Source: Paraburkholderia edwinii
GTDB lineage: Bacteria; Pseudomonadota; Gammaproteobacteria; Burkholderiales; Burkholderiaceae
DNA: 64,000 bases
Direction: 5' to 3'
Assembly: GCF_019428685.1 (NCBI RefSeq)
Contig: NZ_CP080095.1
Location: 3,844,001 to 3,908,000, forward strand
The notes beneath the pieces were generated by a model. The model was not told the origin of the DNA and did not search any database. It saw only the letters and a program-made list of their open reading frames with translations. A program made the translations under genes and the position numbers. Positions 9,384 to 18,391 of this stretch are shown piece by piece; the first letter of the stretch is position 1, and every line of letters begins with the position of its first letter.

Positions 9384-9710
9384 CTTCGGTTTCGCGCAGG
9401 AGGATTCGATACACCTCATTACAGTACGTGGCGCATCAAGAAAACGGAAAGCTCCTGATCGACCGTGTAAAAATTGTGTCAATACGGAAGACACGCGACG
9501 TGGGTTGCGGCCCCGTCACTTTGCTCAAAATGTGCAGATGCGATCGGGCGCCTTACTGCCAGCGTTGCCGCGATAGGCAAACAGCGTTGCGCAGTATTGT
9601 TCAAATGACGCGAACGACCGAGACACACCGAATATTCGCCATATTCCTCGATCGGACGAACGACGCCTCATGGCCGGACAGCGTCCAAGCACGGTCCGGC
9701 CGTTGGCCGC
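9384..9710. other. Intergenic boundary between the ion-homeostasis block and the island
   Basis: No gene is recognised. This gap separates core-like genes on the left from the small integrase on the right and could contain an attachment site, but no tRNA 3' end or direct repeat was identified. Confidence 0.4.
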
Positions 9711-10337
9711 TCACACCTCTGTCTGTTCAGCCATTTCGAGCGCGTCGTCAACTTCGATGCCGAGATATCGAACTGTGCTTTCGAGCTTGGTATGGCCGAG
9801 CAGCATTTGTACGGCCCGAAGATTTTTCGTCCGGCGGTAGATCAGCGATGCTTTGGTACGGCGCATTGTGTGCGTTCCATACGCGGTGTCGTCGAGTCCG
9901 ATCGACCGCACCCATCCGTGCACGAGGCGGGCGTACTGACGCGTCGAAAGATGCGGTGAGTCATGGATCCTCCCGGGAAAAAGGAAGTCCGAAGGCGTCA
10001 GCCCCGCTGTCCTGATCCAGGTTTCCACGCTATCCCGCGTCTGCTCCGTAATCTCGAACTGCACCGGGCGCTGGGTCTTCTGCTGCATGACTGTCGCTCG
10101 AGGCGCCACGCGTGAGCCAAGGCAGACGTCGCTCACCCGTAACCTAGTCAGGTCGCAAGCACGTAGCTTGCTGTCGATCGCGAGATTGAACATCGCAAGA
10201 TCACGCGTTTTCGCCCCCAGTTGCATGCGGATTCGAATCGCCCAGATTTCCCTGAGCTTCAGCGGTGGCTTCTGCCCGGTTAGCTTGTCCTTGTTCCACG
10301 GCACCCGGGGCACGCGGTTGCTCATCGTCGCTTCCAT
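9711..10337 (-). CDS. Small tyrosine recombinase / phage-type integrase
   Basis: The 208-aa product has a compact tyrosine-recombinase catalytic domain. Candidate catalytic residues are R59 (SKLRACDL), K87 (QQKTQRP), H156 and R159 (GTHTMRR), H182 (LLGHTKLES) and Y191 (VRYLGI). The N-terminal arm (RVPRVPWNKDKLTGQKPPLK) is a short basic segment typical of this Burkholderia family, and there is no large core-binding domain. The start at 10337 has AAAGGAGAG upstream. A truncated second copy lies near 22.55-22.67 kb, next to IS3-family and IS21-family DNA. It marks the left side of the accessory region. Confidence 0.9.
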   Translation of the reverse strand: MEATMSNRVPRVPWNKDKLTGQKPPLKLREIWAIRIRMQLGAKTRDLAMFNLAIDSKLRACDLTRLRVSDVCLGSRVAPRATVMQQKTQRPVQFEITEQTRDSVETWIRTAGLTPSDFLFPGRIHDSPHLSTRQYARLVHGWVRSIGLDDTAYGTHTMRRTKASLIYRRTKNLRAVQMLLGHTKLESTVRYLGIEVDDALEMAEQTEV

Positions 10338-10490
10338 GATGACTCTCCTTTCAAAGGAAGGGAGAATCAGTCTGCGCCCCGCGCCAATGGGCGATGCCCG
10401 ACCCTTCTGGGACATCGGGTCGCTGCGAGCGAACGGCGGCTCTCGGTGGTCAACAAGACATTGAAGCTCCGATGCTCTTTCTGTCTCACC

Positions 10491-11255
10491 TCATTTCGTC
10501 AACGACTGAAGCAGTCTGGTCAGATCCTGAGGCTGGACACGAATGATCCCGGCGCGTGGGCTATCAATATCCGCGATGAGTGCCAGCGATAACGCGACCG
10601 TCACAGGCAGGACCGCAATGAGCAAACCTCTGCGCAGCTCGCCCCTTGTACAGTAACCCTGCAGGACGCAGCCAAAAAGGGCGATGAGGATCATGAGAAA
10701 CCACGCGCCAGGCGGGATGTGATTGATCCGCGCGGCCTCGGAATAATCCTGCGAGTTGAGCACGTCATTCATTCCTGCAACAACAAGCGCGCCGATCGGT
10801 GTGGGCTTCTCCTGCGCTACCTGCGTTGCGAGTCGCCATAGCTCGGACTGGAGCGCCGCCGTATCGCGGCGAATGCGTTCGAGTTCTTGCCTGTCTCGCG
10901 TGCGGAAACCGGCCAGTCTCAGTTCAGTGTAGCGGATCAACCCGGCTTTAATCTTCGCACCGACAAGTGCATCGGCCAGATCGGCTCGTGCGTACTCCGT
11001 TCCTATCGCGTTAGCTTCGCCTTCTTCAAGGTTCTTGCGCTGGTCGTAGCGACCTACCGCCATTGAGAGGCAGAAGCCGATCAGCAGCGCGAGCAATGTT
11101 AGCGTGGCCGTCCGGACAATGTTGAAATCCTCGCGGTCGTCCTCCGGCAGCACGGCAACGCGTCGTAGTGCATAGGCGCCGAATGCTACCGCCCCCATGA
11201 ACAGTACGAGAAGCACCATAAACACGACAGCCGGATGAGCGACGAACGCAGCCAT
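10491..11255 (-). CDS. DUF4239-family membrane protein
   Basis: The 254-aa product has two N-terminal hydrophobic segments (AVVFMVLLVLFMGAVAFGAY and TATLTLLALLIGFCLSMAVG). A RYDQRKNLEEGEANAIGTEY motif follows, then a long helical soluble part, and two C-terminal membrane segments. This order fits DUF4239 (bestrophin-like fold) proteins of unknown function. The start at 11255 has GGAGG 5-6 bases before it. An alternative ATG at 11282 overlaps the upstream stop but has no ribosome binding site. It is almost certainly co-transcribed with the 11279-11758 gene. Confidence 0.75.
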   Translation of the reverse strand: MAAFVAHPAVVFMVLLVLFMGAVAFGAYALRRVAVLPEDDREDFNIVRTATLTLLALLIGFCLSMAVGRYDQRKNLEEGEANAIGTEYARADLADALVGAKIKAGLIRYTELRLAGFRTRDRQELERIRRDTAALQSELWRLATQVAQEKPTPIGALVVAGMNDVLNSQDYSEAARINHIPPGAWFLMILIALFGCVLQGYCTRGELRRGLLIAVLPVTVALSLALIADIDSPRAGIIRVQPQDLTRLLQSLTK

Positions 11256-11278
11256 GCAAGCCTCCAGTTGCAGCGGGT

Positions 11279-11758
11279 TCATTTCGACCGCGGCGGAAGC
11301 GGTCCGAAGAACATCGTCTTGAGTTTATGGTGGCCAATTACCCGGGCCAGCTCCGCGATGACGCAGTACACAAAAATCAGGGTGACGAGGAGAATCTGGA
11401 CGGCCCAGAACCGCGGCCAGTTCATAGCGGCTAACAGCTGGTGATTTGCGGCCGAAATGCCAGGCGCCTCTTTCCAGTACTCGTAGAGCCGCTCGAGGTA
11501 ATGCACGACGAGCGCGACGATCGCATAAATCAGTGTCTTCCAGCCGACATTCCAGATCAGCGGTCTTTCCGGAAAGCGGTTGATGAACGGAAGCATGTCC
11601 GACACGAGCACCGACTTGCCGGGCACGAGCGATGCGATCAGCACCGATGCGGTCACCGGAACCGGCGCACCGCAAGCCGCTCTTCTCATTCCGACAACTC
11701 CAACGATCGCGTCGCAAATCCGGCTAGCCTGTCTTAACCGGTTCGAGAAATCCGACAC
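11279..11758 (-). CDS. Conserved membrane protein of unknown function
   Basis: The 159-aa product contains SVLVSDMLPFINRFPERPLI followed by membrane helices (WKTLIYAIVALVVHYLERLY and FWAVQILLVTLIFVYCVIAE) and ends KTMFFGPLPP. I recognise this as a family common in Burkholderia but with no assigned role. It immediately precedes the DUF4239 gene (stop and possible start overlap), so the two probably form one membrane-associated unit. Confidence 0.75.
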   Translation of the reverse strand: MSDFSNRLRQASRICDAIVGVVGMRRAACGAPVPVTASVLIASLVPGKSVLVSDMLPFINRFPERPLIWNVGWKTLIYAIVALVVHYLERLYEYWKEAPGISAANHQLLAAMNWPRFWAVQILLVTLIFVYCVIAELARVIGHHKLKTMFFGPLPPRSK

Positions 11759-12307
11759 GCGTGACCGAACTCGTTGACAAGTCCTTGAATTCTGAGGACG
11801 CGTAGTCTAGCTAATTCCGCTCCCCTGCACTCTTGTCGGGAAACTGATTTTATTGGGCTGGCGCGCAGTTGGCTAGACTCGAAAGGACGGAACTAACTGG
11901 ATTACCGAAAAACGCAAGAGCGCAGGACCGCATCGCGGCGCCAATCCGTGTTCCTAGGGCTTTGCTGATGGAGGGCGAGAGACGCTTGGCGACCCAACTG
12001 AGACATTCGCGATACGCACGGTGTAAGTCCGGTTTTGAGACGACAACGGTCGTCTACTTTCTACGCTAATTGCTGAATTGAGTCGACGATCGTCTAGATA
12101 CAACTCGCCACTCTCAAAGTTCAGCCGGCAAGTTTCCGATCTGCGCGGAGGCTGGCTTCGCATCACGATCTCAACGCGCCATCAAGTCTCACTGACAGGC
12201 TGAAAGTCTGCATCATCTGAACGCCTGTCTGCGACAGTCGTGGACTGCTGTCGCTCGGCGCGCTACATCAAGAATGCGTCGAACCGTTCAGTCGAGCCTC
12301 GTCTACG
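11759..12307. other. Unrecognised stretch
   Basis: Short open frames only; none shows a domain, a convincing start or biased codon use. I see nothing I can name here. Confidence 0.4.
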
Positions 12308-12777
12308 TTACCGTGCCGTACCGACTGCTTCACAACGGTTATGGCCATCAGCGATGGCTTTGTCGGTGTCCATCGCCCGGTCGCCCCGTATTCGAGTGGC
12401 TGCGGCTGTGACGCATCGCGAAGGCCGGTCGGAAATCAACGTGTCGATGCTCTGCACAAGCACCGAGAGCTCCGCTGGTTTGCGAAAAGACGTGGACCAG
12501 CACCGAGCGTGTACAGTCGGCTTCCGCTCCGCCGATAACAGGACGATGGAAAAATCAGGGAATGCCGGCCGGCACCGCAGCCGGCGGCGCAACTCGGCAA
12601 TGCTCATTTCCAGCATCCTGAAGTCCGACAGGATCAGACGCGCAGGTGCACTCGTAAGTTTGTGCGGCGTCTGATGCCCGCTTCCCGCGAGTACGGTGTT
12701 GCGGCCGTGCACTTCCGGTACCAGTTGAATGGACCATCGGTTGTCGGGACTGTCGAGACCAGATGTACAGTTGACAT
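12308..12777 (-). pseudogene. Frameshifted response-regulator receiver gene
   Basis: From the ATG at 12777 the frame reads MSTVHLV and is then lost; one base later in register it continues DSPDNRWSIQLVPEVHG. The body contains RLILSDFRM (phospho-acceptor Asp), IVLLSAERKP (conserved Ser) and SFRKPAELSVL (conserved Lys). These are the landmarks of a CheY-like receiver, so a one-base deletion near 12755-12762 seems to have broken the gene. No output domain follows, as in the single-domain regulator at 17797-18234, to which it is only distantly similar. No strong ribosome binding site is visible. Confidence 0.65.
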
Positions 12778-13086
12778 GGCGCGGAACTCGATCGAGTCGC
12801 GCGTCATGAGTTTATCTGTGAGCGCTGCCCCGTTACGGACCATGCAACGGAATCCCGTGATAAATAACGAAGTGGTGTGCGTTCGCGTGTATAGTGGGAC
12901 GTGCCATCGGCCGGCAGTTTGCTCGTGTCCGGTTTCGGATCGGGTCCGTAGCCAGTCTTTCCGGGCATAGTTCGCCGGACTTCGCGCAGCAGTTGTCCAT
13001 GCCGCAGTAGCCCCCCGACGATGACCTACACCGTCTTTGTTTTCATCAGGCGTGCGTGGATGGAACATCGAGGGATATTTATCGAA

Positions 13087-13341
13087 ATGAAAATGCCTAA
13101 AAGCACGTGGTATCGAATGCCGATGATCGGCAGGTCGCTCGACGACCGCAAGTGCGGCGTTCAGATGCGTAACGATGAGTCAGGTGTGCTTGCCCGGTTT
13201 ATCCCGGACGGCGAGCGTCCTATCCAGCTGGAAGGTTCGTTTGCGGACGAAAGCGCGGCGTATGGAGCAGTGATCGCTGAGGTGGGCCGGTACTTTAACG
13301 GGGACTATCCTCGCATGGAATCTCGCTTGACGCCCGCTTGA
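13087..13341 (+). CDS. Hypothetical protein, 84 aa
   Basis: The product (MKMPKSTWYRMPMIGRSLDD..., ending PRMESRLTPA) is acidic-basic mixed, soluble-looking and has no domain I recognise. Codon use and amino-acid content are protein-like (segment PIQLEGSFADESAAYGAVIA). The start is uncertain: ATGs at 13060, 13087 and 13093 are possible, with GAGGG upstream of the second. A TATAGT-like -10 lies near 12889, about 200 bases upstream. Confidence 0.5.
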   Translation: MKMPKSTWYRMPMIGRSLDDRKCGVQMRNDESGVLARFIPDGERPIQLEGSFADESAAYGAVIAEVGRYFNGDYPRMESRLTPA

Positions 13342-13485
13342 GCCGCACCGGTATGTATCCGGGCCTCCGCGGCCAGAGATTAACGGGTTGCGCAGAACTC
13401 TCGGCGGCTCACATTTTTCGGTCTCGTCGACGTCAACCGAGGTGGCCGACCCGCCTATCCGGATTCGGATTTCTGCCGGCACCGC

Positions 13486-13782
13486 TTACGGCGCAACGCC
13501 AATATCCCACTCGCGGGAATCCGGCCCGTCATCGCCATGTCGAGCGGCAGCGACGAACTGTCTGTAATCTTCCGTATCCTGAATGGCGTCGCACTCGTAT
13601 GGTCTACCGCGTGCATCAAATGAAATAGTATGCACTTCGTAGCATCCGGTAAGCGCGCGGACCATCTGGTCGATAACATATGCCTTGTGTTGCGATGCGT
13701 CTATGCTACCCAGGCGCATCGCAAGAACCAGCGCCCTGCGGATCCTTCTGGTTGCCTCTGTCGCAGTCAGCTCCATCTCCAT
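13486..13782 (-). CDS. Conserved hypothetical protein, 98 aa
   Basis: The product starts MEMELTATEATRRIRRALVL and contains HKAYVIDQMVRALTGCYEVH and FDARGRPYECDAIQ. It looks like a small soluble alpha-helical protein. Similar sequences are, as I recall, frequent in Burkholderia accessory DNA. The start is placed at the ATG pair 13782/13776; the frame is open to 13950 but the extra N-terminus is rich in Cys and Ser and does not look coding. Confidence 0.6.
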   Translation of the reverse strand: MEMELTATEATRRIRRALVLAMRLGSIDASQHKAYVIDQMVRALTGCYEVHTISFDARGRPYECDAIQDTEDYRQFVAAARHGDDGPDSREWDIGVAP

Positions 13783-14629
13783 CTCACTTTTCAGTATCCT
13801 GCGTGAAAAGATACATCGGGATGTCTGTCGCGAATGCAGCAGCTCGGAGGCCTGCATCCAATCGCAACAGACCGTTTCCGCAGACACCAGATGAATGTCG
13901 GAGCAGGCGTTCGAGGCGTCGTCGCCATGGCTCGGCACGTCGCGCGTCAACTATATTTACGACGCCGTCTCGGCACGAGCGGCAACCGGGCCGGCAGCAG
14001 TGGCAGCGGTTGTTCATGTTACTACCCGATGACGGGCATAGGCCCGCACGAAACCGAGCGATCGCGTGTCGCACCTTCAGATTCGCTATCGAATTGATTC
14101 GAGCTAGTCCGGACACGTTTGACGCAACTCTTCAGAACGCTGACACCCCGAACGTTCAAGTGCGGGCCGAACGGGAGATCGCATACGTCTGCGAAACGGC
14201 CCCTTCACCGAACGCGAGCCACACCTCGACGAGGACTAAAGACCGGCCGGCATTCGACGGCGAGGAATTCAGAGCATGGGTAAAACGACGGTGCTGAAGC
14301 GGGTTCGCGCCTGCCAGCGTGGATTTGCGATCCGGATCGGCAAGCGTTTGCACGGCCGACATTCGACTTATGGCTCACGACGCGCCTGCGGCATGCTGGG
14401 CTCATCGCAGGGGCGCCGAAGAGACCCGCGAGTCATTGGAGAAGGTAGGAGGCTGGCGGCCGGTGTCAGATCAACTGAAATGCTGAGAGCTGTGATCCAC
14501 TTTCTGGACTTCGAGGACTACCATACGCTCGCGTGCACCGTCGGTCAATTCAATTCGACCGATTGTGCACCGCCCTGCGTTTCCTGTTCCAGAGTATAGT
14601 GGGCCTCCTCTCCTCGCGGACTGACCAAG
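13783..14629. other. Unrecognised stretch before the 14630 gene
   Basis: A 107-codon frame from the ATG at 14276 (GAGGAA 9 bases upstream) is open but arginine-rich and unlike any family I know, so it is not called. A TATAGT-like -10 at about 14593 (CAGAGTATAGTGGG) may be the promoter of the gene at 14630. The same GTATAGTGGG string occurs near 12887. Confidence 0.35.
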
Positions 14630-14917
14630 ATGACGACACGCGCACTGCTTCTCTATAAGGGGTACGAACTTCATCCTCTCGTATTTCTGCGCACATTCAA
14701 TCGCTTTGACGGGCATTCGCGTTATGCTGAAGGCTACGACATTGCAGTACGGATCTCTCGTCCAGCCGCGATAACCAGCTCCTCCGAAAGCCGCGTTTTC
14801 CGCATCAACGAGCTGCACACGTTCTCCGATCTCGGTATGGCAAGACGCGCCGCCCGGCAGCGGGGAAAAGACATCATCGACGGCAAGGTGGTCGGAGCTT
14901 CAGTCGTCGGCATGTGA
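14630..14917 (+). CDS. Conserved hypothetical protein, 95 aa (DUF6566-like)
   Basis: The product reads MTTRALLLYKGYELHPLVF..., with RYAEGYDIAVRIS in the middle and FRINELHTFSDLGMARRAAR followed by GKDIIDGKV near the C-terminus. This is a small alpha/beta protein family I recognise from Burkholderia with no known role. The DUF number is from memory and is uncertain. The gene is complete, with the start about 30 bases after a promoter-like TATAGT. Confidence 0.65.
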   Translation: MTTRALLLYKGYELHPLVFLRTFNRFDGHSRYAEGYDIAVRISRPAAITSSSESRVFRINELHTFSDLGMARRAARQRGKDIIDGKVVGASVVGM

Positions 14918-15555
14918 AAAGCGCTGCTCGAGCGGGTGGCGGCTGAGCTACTGAGCGGCGTGCTGGTCTCCTTAATCGTACCGGGACACGGACAACGTTC
15001 CGGCACAGAATCCACTTCTCATTCCGTGCTGGCGGGGGCGGGAACTCGTGCGCTGATCCGCGCTACCGAAAGCGGACGCCGGCACGTCCGTCAACCGGCA
15101 TATATGACACCATCTACAATGGCCTTATTTGCGTATCGATGGATAATCACAGCGGGCTCCAAATTGGCGTCTCGCGTTCCGCGACGTGACCGGTGAGGTT
15201 ACTCGATCTCGACCGACTTTCACCGCCTTCAGGCGAACAGGTAAGATCAGTTATTGCCGTTACCATACAGAAGACGCGTCAGGCATGTGCGTCACTGAGA
15301 GCATCTGAACAGGCTTGTGAAGATATACATTCCCAAGGCTTATTGCACCGCGCTCAAAAACGGGGCGGCCGGTCAGCCCATACCTCGTCGCACGAGCGAG
15401 ATAACGGATGCATGTTCTGGATTTGGATCGCTGGTCGGCAACCAGAGGAACTCAATCCGCCGCGGCGAAGCCGATCACAACGGAATAGACGTCGGACACG
15501 TCATCCATTGCGACGCATGACAACGAGTGTAAACCGACAGGAACGGAGGATGACG
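14918..15555. other. Unrecognised stretch
   Basis: No gene could be supported on either strand; the frames present lack starts with ribosome binding sites and show no known motif. Confidence 0.4.
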
Positions 15556-15786
15556 ATGAACACGGTGAAGGTATATCGCTTCGAGAAATATGACGTCAAC
15601 TGCGACGAATGGCAGACGTCGAGACGCTGGGCAACGGAGGAAGCCATCAATGCAGTTGGCGGGCGGCGCAAGGGAGACCCGGTAGAAGTAGACTCCACCA
15701 TGCTTGGCCAGGAGATCGACGGAATGACCGACAGAAGCTTCAATCCTCACGCTTCACACGGATTTCAACGCACGGTGATGCGCTAG
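15556..15786 (+). CDS. Hypothetical protein, 76 aa
   Basis: The product is MNTVKVYRFEKYDVNCDEWQ..., then RWATEEAINAVGG and GDPVEVDSTMLGQEIDG. It is a small soluble protein of unknown role that looks conserved in Burkholderia. The ATG at 15556 is chosen because GGAGG sits 6 bases before it; the ATG at 15550 directly abuts that GGAGG and cannot use it. A hairpin plus T-tract follows 70 bp after the stop. Confidence 0.65.
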   Translation: MNTVKVYRFEKYDVNCDEWQTSRRWATEEAINAVGGRRKGDPVEVDSTMLGQEIDGMTDRSFNPHASHGFQRTVMR

Positions 15787-15858
15787 TTTAGTCTTACTGC
15801 CCACTTCAAGTCCTGTCCAGCGGCGCTGACTCCTGGTGCTAAAGGATTACTCATTTTG

Positions 15859-15885
15859 AGCCTCGTCTCGCGGGCGGGGCTTTTT
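15859..15885 (+). terminator. Hairpin element A: intrinsic-terminator-like
   Basis: The stem is GCCTCGTC / GGCGGGGC (8 pairs including GU) with a TCGCG loop, followed by TTTTT. It could terminate the 15556-15786 transcript. It belongs to the repeated hairpin family described in the findings but lacks the CCATAGG box. Confidence 0.65.
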
Positions 15886-16040
15886 AATGCCGCCTGCATT
15901 GCACCTTCGATCCGCCCTGCGCAAACAGTGGACGTCCTCTAATCGACCAACAGAAAGGAGTGACGCGTTGAAAGTTTTATTTGACTTACATGTTGCATCT
16001 CTATCGTCGACGCCGCATCCAATCATCCAATCGATATCAC

Positions 16041-16462
16041 ATGAAAAAGACAATGCTTGCACTGATTTACCTCGGGACCGCCTCAGCATTTTCGCAAACA
16101 CTTCACGGCGGCTCGCACTTGAATTCCCCGTACGGAAACCCGATCTTGATGTAATGGCAACGACGAAACGATGAACGGTTACACCCGCAGCAATGGCACC
16201 TACGTCCAGCCGCACGACCGCACCGCTCCCGACTCGATTCCAAACAGCAGTTATTCAACGCAAGCAAACCGTCAACCCGTACACCGGTAAGATTGGATAT
16301 AAGCAGTCTGCGTTTAATGGCGCAAGCGTTCCTTCGCCGCGGGCATCAGCGAAAGCGAAGATGTCGTACGTCCTATCGTCGCACGCACATCGATTTCCGA
16401 CGCGGGCCAGCGACGGCAACGACAGCGTTGCAACAGAGATTCGCGGTGAAACGACGCGGTGA
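16041..16462 (+). pseudogene. Frameshifted small exported protein (GYTRSNGTYVQPH family)
   Basis: From the ATG at 16041 the frame gives a signal peptide, MKKTMLALIYLGTASAFSQT, then HGGSHLNSPYGNPILM and a stop. Moving to another frame at 16154 gives NGNDETMNGYTRSNGTYVQP and PHDRTAPDSIPNSSYSTQAN. A further shift near 16268 gives VNPYTGKIGYKQSAF. These three pieces line up with a small secreted Burkholderia protein family (my recollection) whose members carry GYTRSNGTYVQPH and NPYTGK motifs, so the gene seems broken by two one-base indels. The last part after about 16315 does not look like the family. Confidence 0.7.
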
Positions 16463-16659
16463 GGAGACGTCAAGACAAGACATCCAACCTCAAGCGCGCC
16501 GACGCCATTGACGACAGCAGGTAGAGCAGATGCATCAGGTCAATGCAAAGCGCACAACGTCCGGGGCTCGACACCGCAGGAAAGCAGAACTGCCGTTTTG
16601 CCGTGTCGCGGGGTAAGCGCCCGCCGTGTCGTTGCCTTTTGCGAAGCGACGCCTTTTCA

Positions 16660-16860
16660 TCAGTACCGCCGCTTGTAGTGCCCCTCTCGCCAGAGCGTTG
16701 CGCCGACCGAGGTCAGCAGCGCAATTTCCTCTTCGCCCAGCCGGTCCCATGCGCCGGCCAGCCATGCCGCTAGCCCGGCGCACGCGTGATCGAGGTCAAC
16801 CGTTGCACGTCCTTCCAGGTTGAGTTGTTCGAAAACGGCGGTCACGTCAGTTGGCGTCAC
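16660..16860 (-). CDS. Conserved hypothetical protein, 66 aa (copy 1)
   Basis: The start is a GTG with GGGGAG 6 bases upstream. The product contains DVTAVFEQLNLEGRATVDLD, AWLAGAWDRLGEEEIALLT and GATLWREGHYKRRY. It is a small acidic helical protein of unknown function. A paralogue of exactly the same length, but with an internal stop, lies at 19011-19211 on the other strand. The surrounding longer open frame (to 17277) is not supported by composition. Confidence 0.75.
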   Translation of the reverse strand: MTPTDVTAVFEQLNLEGRATVDLDHACAGLAAWLAGAWDRLGEEEIALLTSVGATLWREGHYKRRY

Positions 16861-16910
16861 GGTGGCTCCCCATTGTTCACCTCGGTCTACTAGACCAGCT
16901 TCTGTCGTTG

Positions 16911-17024
16911 CGTACAGATTGTCCATTTGTTGACCGCGCTTCGGGCTATATCGTACCGCTACTCGAGTCGCGACGAGCGCCATTTTCCATAGGTCCAGCC
17001 TCGTCTTCCCGCGGGGCCGTTTTT
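16911..17024 (+). ncRNA. Hairpin element B: candidate small RNA with terminator
   Basis: A promoter-like TTGTTG-N16-TATCGT (about 16927-16954) is followed by a CCATAGG box (16987-16993) and a hairpin (GCCTCG.../GCGGGGC, 16998-17017) with CGTTTTT. The predicted transcript is about 67 nt. It resembles elements C and D in order and spacing. It overlaps the 3' part of a doubtful minus-strand frame (16946-17296). The coordinates include possible upstream promoter sequence. Confidence 0.4.
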
Positions 17025-17296
17025 GATCCGGGTGCCCTGTGTTCGTTACGAAGATTCGACGGCACGCGTAGGTATCCGGCCGGATGTTCGTACAACCAGT
17101 ACTGGCACGCCGCCGCATGCGATGCAAAGTCGTCTCCGCGCCCGCGCAACACCTCCGCCCAATGTCGAACATGATCGACCGGCACGGTGCCGGGCGCGCT
17201 GCTCCATAGCGCAGCCACGAGGAATCGATCAGCTTCTTCAGGGCTATCTGACAGGACTTCCGCAGGTTGTAGCACAAAACGAAAGTGGGACGCCAT
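16946..17296 (-). CDS. Doubtful hypothetical protein, 116 aa
   Basis: The frame starts MASHFRFVLQPAEVLSDSPE and contains DRFLVAALWSSAPGTVPVDH, HAAACQYWLYEHPAGYL and a charged C-terminus. Codon use is protein-like in the first two thirds. The last third is the complement of hairpin element B, so either the true gene is truncated or frameshifted or the frame is fortuitous. No ribosome binding site and no known domain are seen. Confidence 0.35.
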   Translation of the reverse strand: MASHFRFVLQPAEVLSDSPEEADRFLVAALWSSAPGTVPVDHVRHWAEVLRGRGDDFASHAAACQYWLYEHPAGYLRVPSNLRNEHRAPGSKTAPREDEAGPMENGARRDSSSGTI

Positions 17297-17796
17297 CGTC
17301 AGTCAGAAGAAGATTGAAGGTCAGGTAGTGGAGTGTAGCCAGGACGGCGCCGTAACTGTCGCGATTCGACATTTCAATTTCGCCTGCGCTCGCCTTATTC
17401 GATATGCGGTAGCAGGGCGCGCCCCGTTGACCGGATAAACTGGGAGTGCAATGAGTGGAAGCGGCACGGAGCAAGGAACGCGGGGGTCAGTGAACTCCTG
17501 CTACCGCAGCGTTCTCCGGCAGCGAGCGTCGCTGCAACGTCTCGATGCTATGGGGCGCGGACGCCACGCTCGCACTGGAGATACTGGAGCGATTGGAAGT
17601 ACTACCGAGCACTTTCGGACATTCGGGCGACCCGTTTGCATGCGGCCGACGGAAGGTCTTTGCTGCAACGCAAGGTTTTTCGGACATCGGCAGAGGTCGT
17701 ATTGATTGATGCGGGTCGTCAGGCGCCGAAACTCGTTTGTCGCTTGTAAGCAGGAACGAGGAATGCGGGGTTACCCGAAATAACCGGGATCCCCAG
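17297..17796. other. Unrecognised stretch upstream of the response regulator
   Basis: A protein-like stretch without a good start is visible on the + strand around 17545-17710 (LWGADATLALEILERLEVLP, then RRKVFAATQGF) and ends in a stop at 17711. It may be a relic, but no family is recognised, so it is not called as a gene. Confidence 0.3.
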
Positions 17797-18234
17797 ATGT
17801 CATTAATTCTGCTTGTGGGCGACGCCGAAGACAACATACGACCACTTCAACTTGTGATGGGCGCGGCCGGTCATCGTCTTCTCAGCGCTGAAAACGGCGA
17901 GATCGGCTACGGTATCGCTTCCCGGGAGTACCCTGATCTGATCGTTACTGACTGGGACATGCCCGTCCTGGACGGACGTGGGATGTGCGCACGGCTTGCG
18001 CTGCACCCAATCCTCTCGCAAATACCTGTCGTTGTAGTTTCGGCCATGGAGGTTGTCGCTTCGCGTGACATTCGCTGGAACGCCTTCCTTCGTAAACCGG
18101 TGAACCCGCTGCAGCTGATCCGGCTGATCGCGTCACTGCTGACCGGTCGTATACCGGTGTCCACGAAGCTTGTGGACGGCATGAAAACGCTGTCATCGAG
18201 GCGCCCGGCTGTCAATCCAAAGTGCTGGCCATAA
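17797..18234 (+). CDS. Single-domain response regulator (CheY-like receiver)
   Basis: The 145-aa product starts MSLILLVGDAEDNIRPLQLV. It has an acidic pair variant (GDAED), the phospho-acceptor in DLIVTDWDMPVLDGRG, the conserved Ser in VVVVSAM and Lys in AFLRKPVNPLQL. A 35-residue tail without a domain follows. With no output domain it probably acts by protein-protein interaction, or as a phosphate sink. No partner kinase is nearby. The start is chosen at the receiver's first strand; the ribosome binding site is weak. Confidence 0.8.
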   Translation: MSLILLVGDAEDNIRPLQLVMGAAGHRLLSAENGEIGYGIASREYPDLIVTDWDMPVLDGRGMCARLALHPILSQIPVVVVSAMEVVASRDIRWNAFLRKPVNPLQLIRLIASLLTGRIPVSTKLVDGMKTLSSRRPAVNPKCWP

Positions 18235-18252
18235 AGCGGAAGCCGGTTACTC

Positions 18253-18280
18253 AAAAAAACGGCAGCGAGACGAGGCCAGC
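18253..18280 (-). terminator. Hairpin element E: decayed terminator-like element
   Basis: On the minus strand GGCCTCGTCTCG is followed by CTGCCG and a run of seven T. It matches the left arm of elements A and D, but the right arm is lost, leaving only a weak stem. It lies between convergent genes and could end the 18392-18775 transcript. Confidence 0.35.
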
Positions 18281-18391
18281 TAGATCGATCACTTCACGCG
18301 CCTGACCTGAACCGGATTCCCGCCGATGGCGCCGAGCCGTTTTCTGTTCCGGCGTCCGGTCCGACCTTTTGCACTTCGCGGCAACCGACTG

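Noticed and set aside
9384..9710. tRNA attachment site for the integrase
   Set aside because: No tRNA cloverleaf or matching direct repeat was identified by eye near either island edge.
12240..12674. 144-codon + strand frame
   Set aside because: It is antisense to the receiver pseudogene, whose motifs are clear on the minus strand.
14276..14599. 107-codon + strand frame with GAGGAA upstream
   Set aside because: Arg-rich, no recognisable family, and codon use not convincing; mentioned only under the unrecognised stretch.
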